This document shows positions 26,605 through 37,443 of a stretch of 64,000 bases of DNA, one piece after another (position 1 is the stretch's first letter; the number at the start of each line of letters is the position of its first letter). Origin of the DNA: Actinomadura alba (GTDB taxonomy: Bacteria; Actinomycetota; Actinomycetes; Streptosporangiales; Streptosporangiaceae). The notes under the pieces were generated by a model. That model had not been told where the DNA came from, did not search any database, and saw only the letters and a program-made list of their open reading frames with translations. The stretch lies in assembly GCF_014323705.1 (NCBI RefSeq), contig NZ_JABVEC010000020.1, forward strand, positions 99,081 to 163,080, in the 5' to 3' direction. Position numbers and translations under genes: made by a program.

Positions 26605-26966
26605 GCGACGAGTGTACGCGGCCGAGCGAACACGTGTTCTAACGATCAGCCGTCGGGCTCCGGTGGACTGAGGCGTCGAGCCGGTCCCCGGCACCGGTGT
26701 GCCCTTTCCCCCGGCCGCAGAACAGGATTCTGCCACACTGACCGGCGATATCAGCCTTTACGACGATTGCCAGTGATACCACAAAATGGCTCTATATCAT
26801 GATTTTGACCGCGAATTGGCGGGGTCGAGGTCGAAGTCTGAGCCTACGGACCCTTAGGGTCGGCCAGTAGGCACTAGCCGCACACACGTGGAGTCCGTCG
26901 TCTGGACGAGCGAACGGCACGACGACCCGATCGCGACGAGACGTCGCCGATGGAGGCGGATGAGCC
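26605..26966. other. Divergent intergenic region with nested hairpin
   Basis: About 360 bases between the AlkB-like gene and a small secreted-protein gene. A nested inverted repeat lies at 26842-26872: outer arms GCCTAC/GTAGGC and inner arms GACCCT/AGGGTC. AT-rich sequence at 26760-26815 fits promoters. Confidence 0.5.
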
Positions 26967-27539
26967 ATGTTCACACCCTTGCTCACGGCCGGTGCTCTCG
27001 CGGTCTCGTCCCTGCTCACCCCGGTCGGAACCCCGCGACAGTCGCCACCATCGAGCGCGGCGCACGCGCGGCCGGGAAGCCTCCAGCCCGGCGACATCGA
27101 CCGGCTCGTGGGCACCTGGCAAAGGGCATCGCCGAACCAGGCCGTGCTCTACCAATGGAAATTCTCCCATAACGGTAAATACACGTGGAAATTCGGGACG
27201 ATAGTCGCGCCCGGCGCGAACACCGGTACCCCACCCCGGACCGAAGAGCTGGAGACGGGAACGTTCAAAGTGACCGACGGCCGGATCGAGTTGACGCCCG
27301 GCGCCTGCCACACTGAGGTCCGGAACCGTTCTCTGCCCGGCGGCGGCTATACCGCGAACCTGGACGCGGCCCCGCCACGAGCGTATTCGTGGTCGATCAA
27401 GACGGGCGAGGACCAGCAGCAGGTGCTGACGCTCACCGACGCCGGCCGGGCGCCCAGCGGTTCGTGCCTGCCGATCAGGCGCGACACCGCGTTCGGCTTC
27501 GACTACGGCGACTCGGGCGAGTTCGCCTCCATCGACTGA
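26967..27539 (+). CDS. Small secreted protein, lipocalin-like, function unknown
   Basis: 190-residue exported protein. MFTPLLTAGALAVSSLLTPV is a signal sequence and is followed by a Pro/Ser linker. The mature part begins DIDRLVGTWQRASPNQAVLYQ, where the GTW followed by a strand resembles lipocalin-like domains. It continues with alternating beta-strand patterns (YQWKFSHNGKYTWKF; ETGTFKVTDGRIEL). Two cysteines (GACHTE and SGSCLP) could form one disulfide. GGAGG lies 10 bases upstream of the ATG. No enzymatic motif. The gene stands alone; the VOC gene follows 117 bases later. Its ligand, if any, is unknown. Confidence 0.7.
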   Translation: MFTPLLTAGALAVSSLLTPVGTPRQSPPSSAAHARPGSLQPGDIDRLVGTWQRASPNQAVLYQWKFSHNGKYTWKFGTIVAPGANTGTPPRTEELETGTFKVTDGRIELTPGACHTEVRNRSLPGGGYTANLDAAPPRAYSWSIKTGEDQQQVLTLTDAGRAPSGSCLPIRRDTAFGFDYGDSGEFASID

Positions 27540-27656
27540 CCCTGACCGGCGACCCCAGAGCGGCGATCCCGGACCGATGACCCCTGGCCGGCCGCCGGCA
27601 CGGCGTTCGCGAGCGTACGGCCGGACGGCGACGACCGGTGGTGACAGGATCTGACC

Positions 27657-28043
27657 ATGGAGGTACTCAGCAGCCGGATCCTGCTCCGCCCCACCGACGC
27701 CGAGCGCAGCCGCCGCTTCTACCGGGACACCCTGGGCCTGGCGGTCTACCGGGAGTTCGGCCCGCCGGACGATCCGGGGCTGGTGTTCTTCCTCGGCAAC
27801 GGATTCCTCGAGGTGTCGGGGCACGACCCGCGACCTCCTGGCGGCTCACCCGCGATCTTCATGCAGGTACGTGACGTGCGAGCGGAGCACGCGCGGTTGC
27901 ACGCCGCCGGCGTCACCGTCACCCGGGAGCCGAGGCGGGAGCACTGGGGACTGATCGAGATGTGGATCGAAGACCCGGACGGTGTGCGCATCGTCCTCGT
28001 CGAGGTACCCGACGACCACCCGCTCCGGCGCGACTCGCGCTGA
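27657..28043 (+). CDS. VOC-family (glyoxalase/bleomycin-resistance) protein
   Basis: 128-residue protein of two beta-alpha-beta-beta-beta modules. RILLRPTDAERSRRFYRDTLGL is the usual opening. FLEVSGHD supplies a Glu/His region, and EMWIEDPDGVRIVLVEVP is the typical closing strand with the metal-binding Glu. Family members are metal-dependent lyases, isomerases or dioxygenases, or bind and sequester drugs; the substrate cannot be assigned. The short spacing after the secreted-protein gene allows co-transcription. Convergent with the alpha/beta hydrolase. Confidence 0.82.
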   Translation: MEVLSSRILLRPTDAERSRRFYRDTLGLAVYREFGPPDDPGLVFFLGNGFLEVSGHDPRPPGGSPAIFMQVRDVRAEHARLHAAGVTVTREPRREHWGLIEMWIEDPDGVRIVLVEVPDDHPLRRDSR

Positions 28044-28095
28044 GCCGGCGGCGTTGTACGGCGCGACCGGCGAGCGCCTTTACATTGTAGATCCG

Positions 28096-28953
28096 TTATG
28101 TCACAGATCCGTCCAGAAAGTCGATCAGGGCGGCGTTGAACTCCTCCGGGCGTTCCAGCGGCGGCAGGTGCCCGGTGTCGGGCAGCACCACCTTCCGCGC
28201 GCCCTTGATCCCCTCGGCCAGCAGGTCCGACGCCGCCTGGATCTCCGGTACGTCCGCCGACCCGATCACCACCAGCGCGGGTACGCCGACCTCGGCGAGC
28301 CGCTCCTTGGCCGGCGACGTCGGCGGCCGGCCGGGCGCCTGCGGCACTGTCCACATTCGCTCGTTGACCAGCCGGTCCATGTCCAGGGCGAGCCGCCACA
28401 CCTCCGGCGCGAGGTCGGCGCGGCTCCGGCCAGGGCCTGCGACGAGGAACTCTGTCTCGGCCGCCGCGTGGGCGTCCAGGTCGGCCGTCTCGACGGCCCC
28501 CGCCGCTCCGGCGCGGTAGCGCCGAAGGCGGTCGAGGCCGATGACGCTGTGCACCCGCTCCCGGTAGAGGTCCAGCATCGACGACGGCCACGTGTGCCCG
28601 GACAGCCCGGCGGCCACCAGCGTCAGCGAGCTCACCCGCTCGGGCGCCGTGAGCGCGGCGTCCAGGACGATCTTGCCGCCGTCGGAGCACCCAACCAGCG
28701 CGGCCTGCTGTACCTCGAGCGAGTCCAGCAGCGCGAGCAGGTCCTCATGGTGAGCGAAGTCGCCGACCGCGTCGGCCGACTCGCCGTGTCCTCGCCAGTC
28801 GTAGCGGATCACGCGGTGGCGGCCGGACAGCGCCGTGACCTGGTGCTCCCACATTCGCCGGTCGGCGCAGCCGGCGTGGACCAGCACCACCACGGGGCCG
28901 GCGCCCGCGTCGTCGCAGCCGAACCGCACGCCATTGCTCTTGATCATCGCCAT
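28096..28953 (-). CDS. Alpha/beta-fold hydrolase
   Basis: 285-residue cytosolic serine hydrolase. VVLVHAGCADRRMWEHQV carries the oxyanion-hole region, and VGCSDGGKIVLDAAL holds the nucleophile Ser in G-x-S-x-G. VIGSADVPEIQ supplies the acid, and LPDTGHLPPLERPEEF the catalytic His. The pattern is that of 3-oxoadipate enol-lactonase/haloperoxidase-like hydrolases; the natural ester or lactone is unknown. Divergent from the PH-domain gene across a region rich in dispersed palindromic elements. Confidence 0.85.
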   Translation of the reverse strand: MAMIKSNGVRFGCDDAGAGPVVVLVHAGCADRRMWEHQVTALSGRHRVIRYDWRGHGESADAVGDFAHHEDLLALLDSLEVQQAALVGCSDGGKIVLDAALTAPERVSSLTLVAAGLSGHTWPSSMLDLYRERVHSVIGLDRLRRYRAGAAGAVETADLDAHAAAETEFLVAGPGRSRADLAPEVWRLALDMDRLVNERMWTVPQAPGRPPTSPAKERLAEVGVPALVVIGSADVPEIQAASDLLAEGIKGARKVVLPDTGHLPPLERPEEFNAALIDFLDGSVT

Positions 28954-29046
28954 CCCGTCACCCTACGCACCGCGCCCGCGCCACGTGCCTCGGCGACGCC
29001 CGACCGAGCCCGCCGCCACCGCCGTAAGGATTCGCAGCGCCCGCGC

Positions 29047-29169
29047 ACAACTGCATGATCACGGAAGGGGAGCCGCCGCCCCACCCCAGCCGGGGCAGCC
29101 ACCCTAGCGTGATCATGCACTTGTTCACCCCAGCGGACCAGCGCAGGCACGCCTAACTGCATGATCACG
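29047..29169. repeat. Dispersed palindromic element, locus A (three half-elements)
   Basis: Half-elements: ACAACTGCATGATCACG (29047-29063), the reverse-oriented CGTGATCATGCACTTGTTC (29108-29126, one base changed) and AACTGCATGATCACG (29155-29169). The last two form the standard inward pair. The first is an extra unpaired copy. Confidence 0.85.
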
Positions 29170-29286
29170 GCAGGAAGGTGCGCACGCCCTTCACCCGGCG
29201 CCGCCCCGACCCCCCGGACCCGGACCCGGACCGGACCCGGACCCAGCGTGTAGGGGACGAAACTGACACCTTTCCCACCCCATGGC

Positions 29287-29377
29287 CGTGATCATGCAGT
29301 TGTTCTCGGCCAGCGACCAGTTGTTCTCGGCCGGCGACACTTGGGTGCCCCGAGGCGCGAACAACTGCATGATCACG
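29287..29377. repeat. Dispersed palindromic element, locus B with internal duplication
   Basis: Inverted pair CGTGATCATGCAGTTGTTC (29287-29305) and its exact reverse complement (29359-29377). The spacer includes a 21-bp tandem duplication (29297-29317 and 29318-29338, one mismatch) that copies the CAGTTGTTC end of the left half. Located just upstream of the PH-domain gene. Confidence 0.9.
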
Positions 29378-29446
29378 GCGGGGAAGGGGGCCGGGCGGCT
29401 CGCGCCCGCACGCTCTCGGGGGCGGCCGCCGTGCCATGCTGGGAGT

Positions 29447-29974
29447 GTGGCCGAGGAAGAGAAACGGTGGCGGGTCCGGCCCGAGCAGGTGGCACTGAAG
29501 GCCGCGGCCGCCGTGGTCTTCGCGCTGGTCGCCCTGCGCGGCGACGCGGGCTTCGTCCTGCTCGGCGGGATCATCGCCCTCGCCCTGACCGCCCTCGCCG
29601 TACGGGACATCCTCGTTCCCGTACGGCTGGCCGCCGACCAGGAGGGCATCACGGTCGTGACCGGCATCGCGGGCACGCGGCGGATCCCCTGGGCCGAGAT
29701 CAAGCACATCCGGCTCTACAAGAGCCGCCGGCTCGGCCTGCCGAGCCGGCTGCTCGAGATCGACACCGGGGACTCGCTGCACCTGCTCAGCACGCACGAC
29801 CTCGGTGCTCCGCCCGAGGCCGTGGAACGGGAGCTGCGCACGATCAGGCTCGGCGCCACCGGGCGGCCCGAGGACGCGGCCGGGCGCCAAGGGGACGCGG
29901 TCCAGCGGCCAGGGGACGTGATCCGGCGGCGAGGGGACGTGATCCGGCGGCCCGAGGACGGCGAGACGCGGTAG
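29447..29974 (+). CDS. PH-domain (bPH6-like) membrane protein with heptapeptide tail
   Basis: 175-residue protein. Two adjacent hydrophobic stretches (ALKAAAAVVFALVALRG; GFVLLGGIIALALTALAV) place it in the membrane. The following VRLAADQEGITVVTGIAGTRR and IPWAEIKHIRLYKSRR are the usual bacterial PH-domain strands. The tail is five seven-residue units (RPEDAAG, RQGDAVQ, RPGDVIR, RRGDVIR, RPEDGET) and then a final Arg. GTG 29447 has GGGAG only one base away, so initiation is uncertain. Such proteins are common in actinobacteria, but their role is unknown. It ends 17 bases before the convergent kinase gene. Confidence 0.78.
   Translation: MAEEEKRWRVRPEQVALKAAAAVVFALVALRGDAGFVLLGGIIALALTALAVRDILVPVRLAADQEGITVVTGIAGTRRIPWAEIKHIRLYKSRRLGLPSRLLEIDTGDSLHLLSTHDLGAPPEAVERELRTIRLGATGRPEDAAGRQGDAVQRPGDVIRRRGDVIRRPEDGETR
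29864..29968 (+). repeat. Five 21-bp in-frame repeats at the end of the PH-domain gene
   Basis: Units start at 29864, 29885, 29906, 29927 and 29948. Units 3 and 4 are most alike (AGGGGACGTGATCCGGCGGC core). They encode the heptapeptide tail and reach to within two codons of the stop. Confidence 0.8.
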
Positions 29975-29990
29975 GACCGGCCCGCGCGGG

Positions 29991-31007
29991 CTAACGGCGC
30001 TTGAGCGTGGCGAGCCCGCGCGCGACGAGGGGCTCGACCATGCCACCGATCTCGGTGAACCCCTCCCCCACGGTCTTGCCCTGCAGATGCCGGAAGTGGA
30101 TCCCTTCGCTGATCACGGCCAGTTTGAAGCAGGCGAACGCCTCGTACCAGGGCAGCGGGGCCAGATCCAGGTCGGCCGCGGCGGCATAGAGGCCGAGCAG
30201 TTCCTCACCGGGCGGGAAGCCGAACTCCGGGCGTACGGGCCGGTTCGGCAGTTCCTCGAAACCGCCCCAGTAGAGCAGCAGCAGCCCCGCGTCACTGAGC
30301 GGATCCCCGAGGGTCGCCATCTCCCAGTCGACCACCGCGGCGATCGAGTCGTCGGCGCCGACGATGACGTTGTCCAGCTTGTAGTCCCCATGCACGATCG
30401 CGGGTCGCTGTGTCACCGGGATCGACGCCGCAAGTCCCGCGCTCAGTTCCTCGGCACCATCGATCTCCCGGCTGCGCGACGCGGCGAGCTGGGTGCGCCA
30501 CCGCGCGACCTGCCGCTCCAGGTAGCCCTCGGGCCGCCCAAAGCCGGCCAGCCCCACCTCCTGCGGGTCGATGGCGTGCAGCCGGCCCAGCACGGAGACG
30601 AGGTCCAGTGAGATCGCCCGCGCGCGGTCCGGGCCGAGGGTGAGGGTCTGCTCCTCGAAGCGGTAGACCGTTCCCTCGACGCGCTCCATCAGATAGAAGG
30701 GGGCGCCGAGCACGCCGGTGTCCTCGCACAGCCCGTACGTCGCCGGGACCGGCACGGACGTGCCGGCGAGCGCGCTCATCACCCGGTGCTCCCTGGCCAT
30801 GTCGTGCGCGGTCGCCAGGACGTGGCCCAGCGGCGGGCGCCGCAGCACCCAGTCGCGGGTGCCGTCCGTCACGACATAGGTGAGGTTGGACTTCCCCCCT
30901 TCGACCAGCTTCGCCGACAGCGGGCCGGACACCAGATCGGGCGACCGGTGACCGAGGTGGCCGCGCAGCCGCTCCAGGTCCACACCGGGCACGTCTCCGG
31001 CGGTCAT
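29991..31007 (-). CDS. APH-family phosphotransferase (ACAD10/11-like kinase)
   Basis: 338-residue kinase-fold protein of the type found next to acyl-CoA dehydrogenases. The N-lobe has GGKSNLTYVVTDG. The catalytic loop is IVHGDYKLDNVIV (HGDxxxxN), followed by AAVVDWEMATLGDP with the metal-binding Asp. Related proteins phosphorylate hydroxyacyl-CoAs so that phosphate can be eliminated in their breakdown (family knowledge); antibiotic resistance is less likely given the neighbourhood. GGAG lies 8 bases upstream of the ATG. Divergent from the acyl-CoA ligase, with the shared 18-bp dyad in the promoter region. Probably part of the TetR-controlled module. Confidence 0.85.
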   Translation of the reverse strand: MTAGDVPGVDLERLRGHLGHRSPDLVSGPLSAKLVEGGKSNLTYVVTDGTRDWVLRRPPLGHVLATAHDMAREHRVMSALAGTSVPVPATYGLCEDTGVLGAPFYLMERVEGTVYRFEEQTLTLGPDRARAISLDLVSVLGRLHAIDPQEVGLAGFGRPEGYLERQVARWRTQLAASRSREIDGAEELSAGLAASIPVTQRPAIVHGDYKLDNVIVGADDSIAAVVDWEMATLGDPLSDAGLLLLYWGGFEELPNRPVRPEFGFPPGEELLGLYAAAADLDLAPLPWYEAFACFKLAVISEGIHFRHLQGKTVGEGFTEIGGMVEPLVARGLATLKRR

Positions 31008-31083
31008 CTCCGCATCTCCGCGCTCATCTCCGCGCTCCCGAGAAGATCATCGTTGACGGACATATCCCGGCAACCCTACGGTA

Positions 31084-31101
31084 ATACCGACTGGTCGGTA
31101 T
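31084..31101. promoter_or_regulatory. TetR operator candidate 1
   Basis: ATACCGACTGGTCGGTAT, perfect 8-base arms around TG, between the divergent kinase and acyl-CoA ligase genes. The same dyad recurs at 33677 and 41358. Confidence 0.85.
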
Positions 31102-31159
31102 GTAGCGCAGCTCACACCCGGGATACCTCCCGCGCCCCCCGTAGGAGATGAGGTCGTCC

Positions 31160-32791
<1,632 letters not shown>

Positions 32792-32809
32792 GCGGCGCCC
32801 GGCCGGGGC

Positions 32810-33436
32810 TCACGAGGGGGTGTGGCGCAGACCGTCGAGAAGCAGGCCGACGTAGTACTCACTGACCGTGTGCGCCCCGAGCGGTCCGCCCGCGCGATAC
32901 CACGTACTGACCTGGTGAACGGCACCGAAGAAGAAATGCGTGACGATATCCGCCGGCACGTCCGAGCGGAATATTCCGGCCTGCTGCCCTTCTTCGACCA
33001 GTGATCGGAAGCGCTCGTGATAGCGCCGCCGTTGGGCCCTTATCGCCCTTCTTTTGTTCTTCGGCAAGAGGTGCATCGACCGGAAAAAGACGGTCAGCTC
33101 GTCCAGATGCAGGAAGCTCGTCTCGATGACGTCGACGGCCGCTGCGCGCAGGCGCTCCTCGGCGGTGCCCTGACCATCGGCGAACTGCTCCAGCCGGCCG
33201 GTCTGCATCATGAGCAGCCGGTGGTAGATCTGGTACAGCAAGTCGTCCTTCGCGGCGAAATAGTGGTACATCGCGCCCTTGGTCACGCCGGCCGCGGCCA
33301 CGATCTCCTGCACCGAAGTGCCTTCGAAGCCCTTCTCCGCGAACAACCGCGTCGCGACCGCGAGCAGCCGCTCCGGCAGCGGGCCCGTGAGCACGGCGGC
33401 ACCGGACGGGGGCTGTCGCTCCGACACACCTGCCAT
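32810..33436 (-). CDS. TetR-family regulator of the acyl-CoA module
   Basis: 208-residue repressor. The helix-turn-helix is ATRLFAEKGFEGTSVQEIV followed by AAAGVTKGAMYHYFAAKDDLL. The C-terminal ligand domain is all-helical (FLHLDELTVFFRSMHLLPKNK; VTHFFFGAVHQVSTWYRAGG) and resembles FadR/KstR-type sensors of acyl-CoA. It lies in the centre of the module, convergent with the ligase gene and divergent from livG. Three 18-bp dyads at module promoters are its probable sites. The nearest, at 33677, is 240 bases from its own start, so autoregulation is possible but not certain. The inducer is unknown. Confidence 0.9.
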   Translation of the reverse strand: MAGVSERQPPSGAAVLTGPLPERLLAVATRLFAEKGFEGTSVQEIVAAAGVTKGAMYHYFAAKDDLLYQIYHRLLMMQTGRLEQFADGQGTAEERLRAAAVDVIETSFLHLDELTVFFRSMHLLPKNKRRAIRAQRRRYHERFRSLVEEGQQAGIFRSDVPADIVTHFFFGAVHQVSTWYRAGGPLGAHTVSEYYVGLLLDGLRHTPS

Positions 33437-33845
33437 GACTCCGCCTTCCCGCGATCAGGCCGGGCCGGCCTTCACGATCACCGTCCGCACCAGCCGGTCA
33501 CCCTACCGACCCGTGACCCCGGCACGCGCCGGGGTGGACCGCCGCACCGGCGCCCAACGATCTGGTTGTGCCCGGAAAAAGGCTACCTAATGCCTGGCAA
33601 TCCGTTCCAGAATTCTACTGGCGAGGAACATTACCCGACCCCATTGACGGCGTAAGACACGCAATCTATGGTGTCGATACCGACTGGACGGTATGCGCTC
33701 GATAAAGGCGCGTCCTCCAGCATCCACCCCTATCCGCTACGACACCCCTATCCGCTACCACATTCGCTTCGAGACGTATCCACGCCCTGCACCTCCACAC
33801 GCTGCATCGCCGGTTCTGGACGTGTCGCCTTCGAGACGAGGAACG
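33437..33845. other. Divergent promoter region of tetR and livG
   Basis: About 410 bases without a gene. It contains the second TetR dyad (33677-33694) and a 16-bp direct repeat CACCCCTATCCGCTAC at 33725-33740 and 33743-33758, in what would be the untranslated leader of the transporter operon. Confidence 0.6.
33677..33694. promoter_or_regulatory. TetR operator candidate 2
   Basis: ATACCGACTGGACGGTAT, one base off the perfect dyad at 31084 and 41358, upstream of the livG-led operon. Confidence 0.8.
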
Positions 33846-34704
33846 ATGACCTCTCCTCCCGCCCTGCTCGAGCTTCGTGACGTGACGGTTCGCTTCGGTG
33901 GCCTGGTGGCTCTCGACGGCGTCTCCTTCGACGTGCCGCAGGGCCGGGTGACGGGCGTGATCGGGCCGAACGGCGCCGGCAAGACCACCGTCTTCAACGT
34001 GATCTGCGGCTTCGTCCGACCCGACGAGGGCCGGCTCCGATGGCGCGGTGAACCGCTGACCCGCCACCGGCCACACGACCTGACCAGGCTCGGCATCGCC
34101 CGCACTCTGCAGGGCCTCGGCCTGTTCCCCGGCCTGACCGTCGTGCAGAACGTGATGGTGGGCGCCGAGCGGCACGCCCGCGCCGGTTTCCTCTCCGCGC
34201 TGTTCGCGCTGCCGCGCTCGGACCGGGACGAGGCGGCCCTGCGCGACCGCGCCATGCGCCTGCTGACCGAACTCGGCGTCGCCGAGGTCGCCGGCCGGTT
34301 CCCCGGCGAGCTACCGTACGGCGTCCAGAAGCGGGTGGCGCTGGCCCGGGCACTGGTCGCCGAGCCCGACCTGGTGCTGCTGGACGAGCCGGCCGCCGGG
34401 CTGTCCGCCGGCGAGATCGACGAGCTCGCCGCGCTCATCCGCGGGCTGCGCGACGAGGTCTCCGTTGTGCTGGTCGAGCACCACATGGACCTGGTGATGG
34501 AGGTCTGCGACGACGTCGTGGTCCTCGACTTCGGCAGGCTCATCGCGCGAGGGAGCCCGGACGACGTCCGCGACGACCCGCTCGTCGTCGCGGCCTACCT
34601 CGGCGACGAGGTCGACGACAGCGCCGCGGACGAGCTCACCGAGGGCGGGACCGAGACGCACGACCAGCCGTCCCACGGCGGCGGGGTCGGATCGGAGGCC
34701 CGCC

Positions 34705-34712
<8 letters not shown>
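33846..34712 (+). CDS. livG: LIV-type ABC importer ATPase (LivG)
   Basis: First ATPase of a branched-chain-amino-acid-type importer (288 residues). Walker A GPNGAGKTTVFNVI; the signature is degenerate (LPYGVQKRVALARAL in place of LSYGQQRR); Walker B LVLLDEPAAGLS; H-loop VLVEHHMDLVMEVCD. A C-terminal extension rich in Asp, Glu and Gly (VDDSAADELTEGGTETHDQ) exceeds the usual LivG length. ATG 33846 has GAGG 4 bases upstream. First gene of livGFHMK, led by TetR dyad 2. In this context it probably powers uptake of a carboxylic acid rather than leucine. Confidence 0.9.
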
Positions 34713-35408
<696 letters not shown>

Positions 35409-35409
<1 letters not shown>

Positions 35410-36287
35410 TGGTCGAATTCGTCAACCTCACGCTCTCCGGCATCACCAGCGGCATGGTCTACGCCGCCGTGGCCCTCGCCCTGGTGCTGATCTGGCGGGC
35501 CACGCGCATCGTCAACTTCGCCCAGGGCGGCATGCTGATGCTGACGACGTTCCTGGCCTGGAGCGTCATCGACCGCGGCGGCTCGTACTGGGTGGCGCTG
35601 GCCGTCGCGCTCATCGCGGGTCTCGCGCTGGGCGCGATCGTCGAGCGGATCGTCATCCGTCCGGTGGAGAACAAACCGCCGCTCAACGCGGTGATCGTGA
35701 CCCTGGGCCTGCTCGTGGTGCTCCAGGCCGTCGCGGGGATGATCTGGGGCGGCCAGCCGCGCTCCTATCCCCCGGCGTTCACCATCCAGGGCTTCAAGCT
35801 GGGCGAGACGGGGCTGCTGCTGTCACCGTTCGACCTGTTCGTCATCGGCGCGGTCGCGGTCGTCATGGTGGCGCTGATCCTGCTGTTCCGCCGCACGGAC
35901 CTCGGGCTGAAGCTGCGTGCTTCGGCGTTCGCCCCCGAGGTGGCCCGGTTGCTCGGCGTACGGGTCGGCCGGATGCTCACGCTCGGGTGGGCGCTCGCCG
36001 CCGTCGTCGGCTCGCTCGCGGGCGTGCTCATCGCGCCTTCGGTGTTCGTCGGCCCGAACCAGTTCGACGCCGTCCTGGTCTTCGGCTTCACCGCCGCCGT
36101 CATCGGCGGGCTCGACAGCCCCGTCGGCGCCGTGGTGGGCGGCCTGGTGCTGGGCTGCGCGCTCAGCTACGTGACCGGCTACATCAGCTCCGACATCGTC
36201 ACCCTCGGCGCGCTCGCGGCGCTCATCACCGTCCTCATGGTCCGCCCGAACGGCCTGTTCGCCACCTCCGCCGGGAGACGAGTGTGA
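35409..36287 (+). CDS. livH: LIV-type ABC importer permease (LivH)
   Basis: Membrane subunit of 292 residues with about eight hydrophobic segments. The opening GITSGMVYAAVALALVLIWR, the motif IVNFAQGGMLMLTTF, and the late GFTAAVIGGLDSPVGAVVGG (EAA-like coupling region contacting the ATPases) mark it as LivH. ATG 35409 shares its A with the livF stop, and the gene ends overlapping the start of livM (GTGTGA). Forms the channel with LivM. Confidence 0.92.
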
Positions 36288-37387
36288 ATCTCCAGACGAC
36301 GAATCCCCAGCCGAAGAATGCCCGTGCGCACGCACCGCTCGACCGGGGGTGGGCCGGCGTCGTACTGCGCATGCTCCGGCGGCACACGCTCCTGCGGCAC
36401 ACGCTGCTCGCCGTCGTCGCGGTCGTGGCACTGGCCTACCTCACGGGCGCGGTCAGCCCCTACCGCGATCTGCAGATCGCGCACATGGCGTACATCGTCT
36501 GCGCCGCCGCCGGGCTCACCGTGCTCACCGGCCTGGGCGGGCAGATCTCCCTCGGCCACGGCGCGTTCATGGCCATCGGCGCCTACACGACGGCGCTGGT
36601 GCTGAACCACTGGGCGTGGCCGCTCGCAGCGGTGCTGCTCGCCGCGGTGACGGTCACCGCCGTGGCCGGCTTCATCGTCGGCGTCGCGGCGGCCCGGCTG
36701 CACGGCCCCTACCTGGCGGGAGCCACCCTCGCGCTGGCGGTCGGGCTGCCGGGCCTGGTGAGCTACGAACCGGTCACCGGGCTGCTCGGCGGCCAGAACG
36801 GCCTGAGCGTCTCGCCCTCCCCGCCGCCGCTCGCGCTCGGCGAGACCTTCCCCCTGGAACGCTGGCAGGCCTGGATCTCCTGCCTCTGCGCGGTCATCGT
36901 GATGTGGCTGCTGGCCAACCTGACCCACAGCCGCCTCGGCCGTTCGCTGCCCGCGACCCGTGACGACGAGATCGCCGCCGCCCTGAGCGGGATCCGGGTC
37001 GCCCGGGTACGGATCATCACCTCCGTGGTCGCGGCCGCGTGCGCCGGGCTCGGCGGGGGCCTGCTCGCCGTGGTCACGACGCTCGCCGCTCCGGGCGCCT
37101 TCCCGCTCACGCTGTCGCTGCAGCTCGTCGCGGCGGTGGTACTGGGCGGCCTCGGCAGCCTGGCGGGCGCGGTGTGGGGATCGGTGGTCCTCGTCCTGGT
37201 GCCCAACTGGGCCAGCGACCCGGACGCGTCCGCGCACCTGCCGCACAACGTCGCCTCGAACCTGCCCGCGTTGATCTTCGGGACCGTCCTCATCGTCGTC
37301 ACGCTGCTGTTCCCGCGCGGGATGCAGGGCGGGTTCCGGTGGGTCGGCCGACAGGTGAAGCGGCGGCTGACAGAGAGAACCGGCTGA
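36284..37387 (+). CDS. livM: LIV-type ABC importer permease (LivM)
   Basis: Second membrane subunit (367 residues). TVLTGLGGQISLGHGAFMAIGAY is the family signature near the N-terminus, and LVAAVVLGGLGSLAGAVWGS the coupling loop near the end. A cytosolic N-terminal stretch of about 45 residues (QPKNARAHAPLDRGW) precedes the first membrane helix. GTG 36284 overlaps the livH stop by four bases. Its 3' end, including the stop, lies in a 15-17 bp triplication. Confidence 0.92.
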   Translation: MNLQTTNPQPKNARAHAPLDRGWAGVVLRMLRRHTLLRHTLLAVVAVVALAYLTGAVSPYRDLQIAHMAYIVCAAAGLTVLTGLGGQISLGHGAFMAIGAYTTALVLNHWAWPLAAVLLAAVTVTAVAGFIVGVAAARLHGPYLAGATLALAVGLPGLVSYEPVTGLLGGQNGLSVSPSPPPLALGETFPLERWQAWISCLCAVIVMWLLANLTHSRLGRSLPATRDDEIAAALSGIRVARVRIITSVVAAACAGLGGGLLAVVTTLAAPGAFPLTLSLQLVAAVVLGGLGSLAGAVWGSVVLVLVPNWASDPDASAHLPHNVASNLPALIFGTVLIVVTLLFPRGMQGGFRWVGRQVKRRLTERTG

Positions 37388-37410
37388 CAGAGAACCGGCT
37401 GACAGGGAAC
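37364..37410. repeat. Triplicated 15-17 bp unit across the livM stop
   Basis: CGGCTGACAGAGAGAAC (37364-37380), CGGCTGACAGAGAAC (37381-37395) and CGGCTGACAGGGAAC (37396-37410). The livM stop (37385-37387) is in the middle copy. Confidence 0.85.
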
Positions 37411-37443
37411 ACGTCATCGGGGGTCGATACCGAGGAGGAGCAC

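Noticed and set aside
29047..29377. CRISPR array
   Set aside because: Repeats alternate in orientation, spacing is irregular, and there are no cas genes. They are inverted-pair elements found at several loci.
29991..31007. Aminoglycoside resistance kinase
   Set aside because: The HGDYKLDN motif is shared with resistance kinases, but the sequence style and the acyl-CoA gene context fit ACAD10/11-like kinases.
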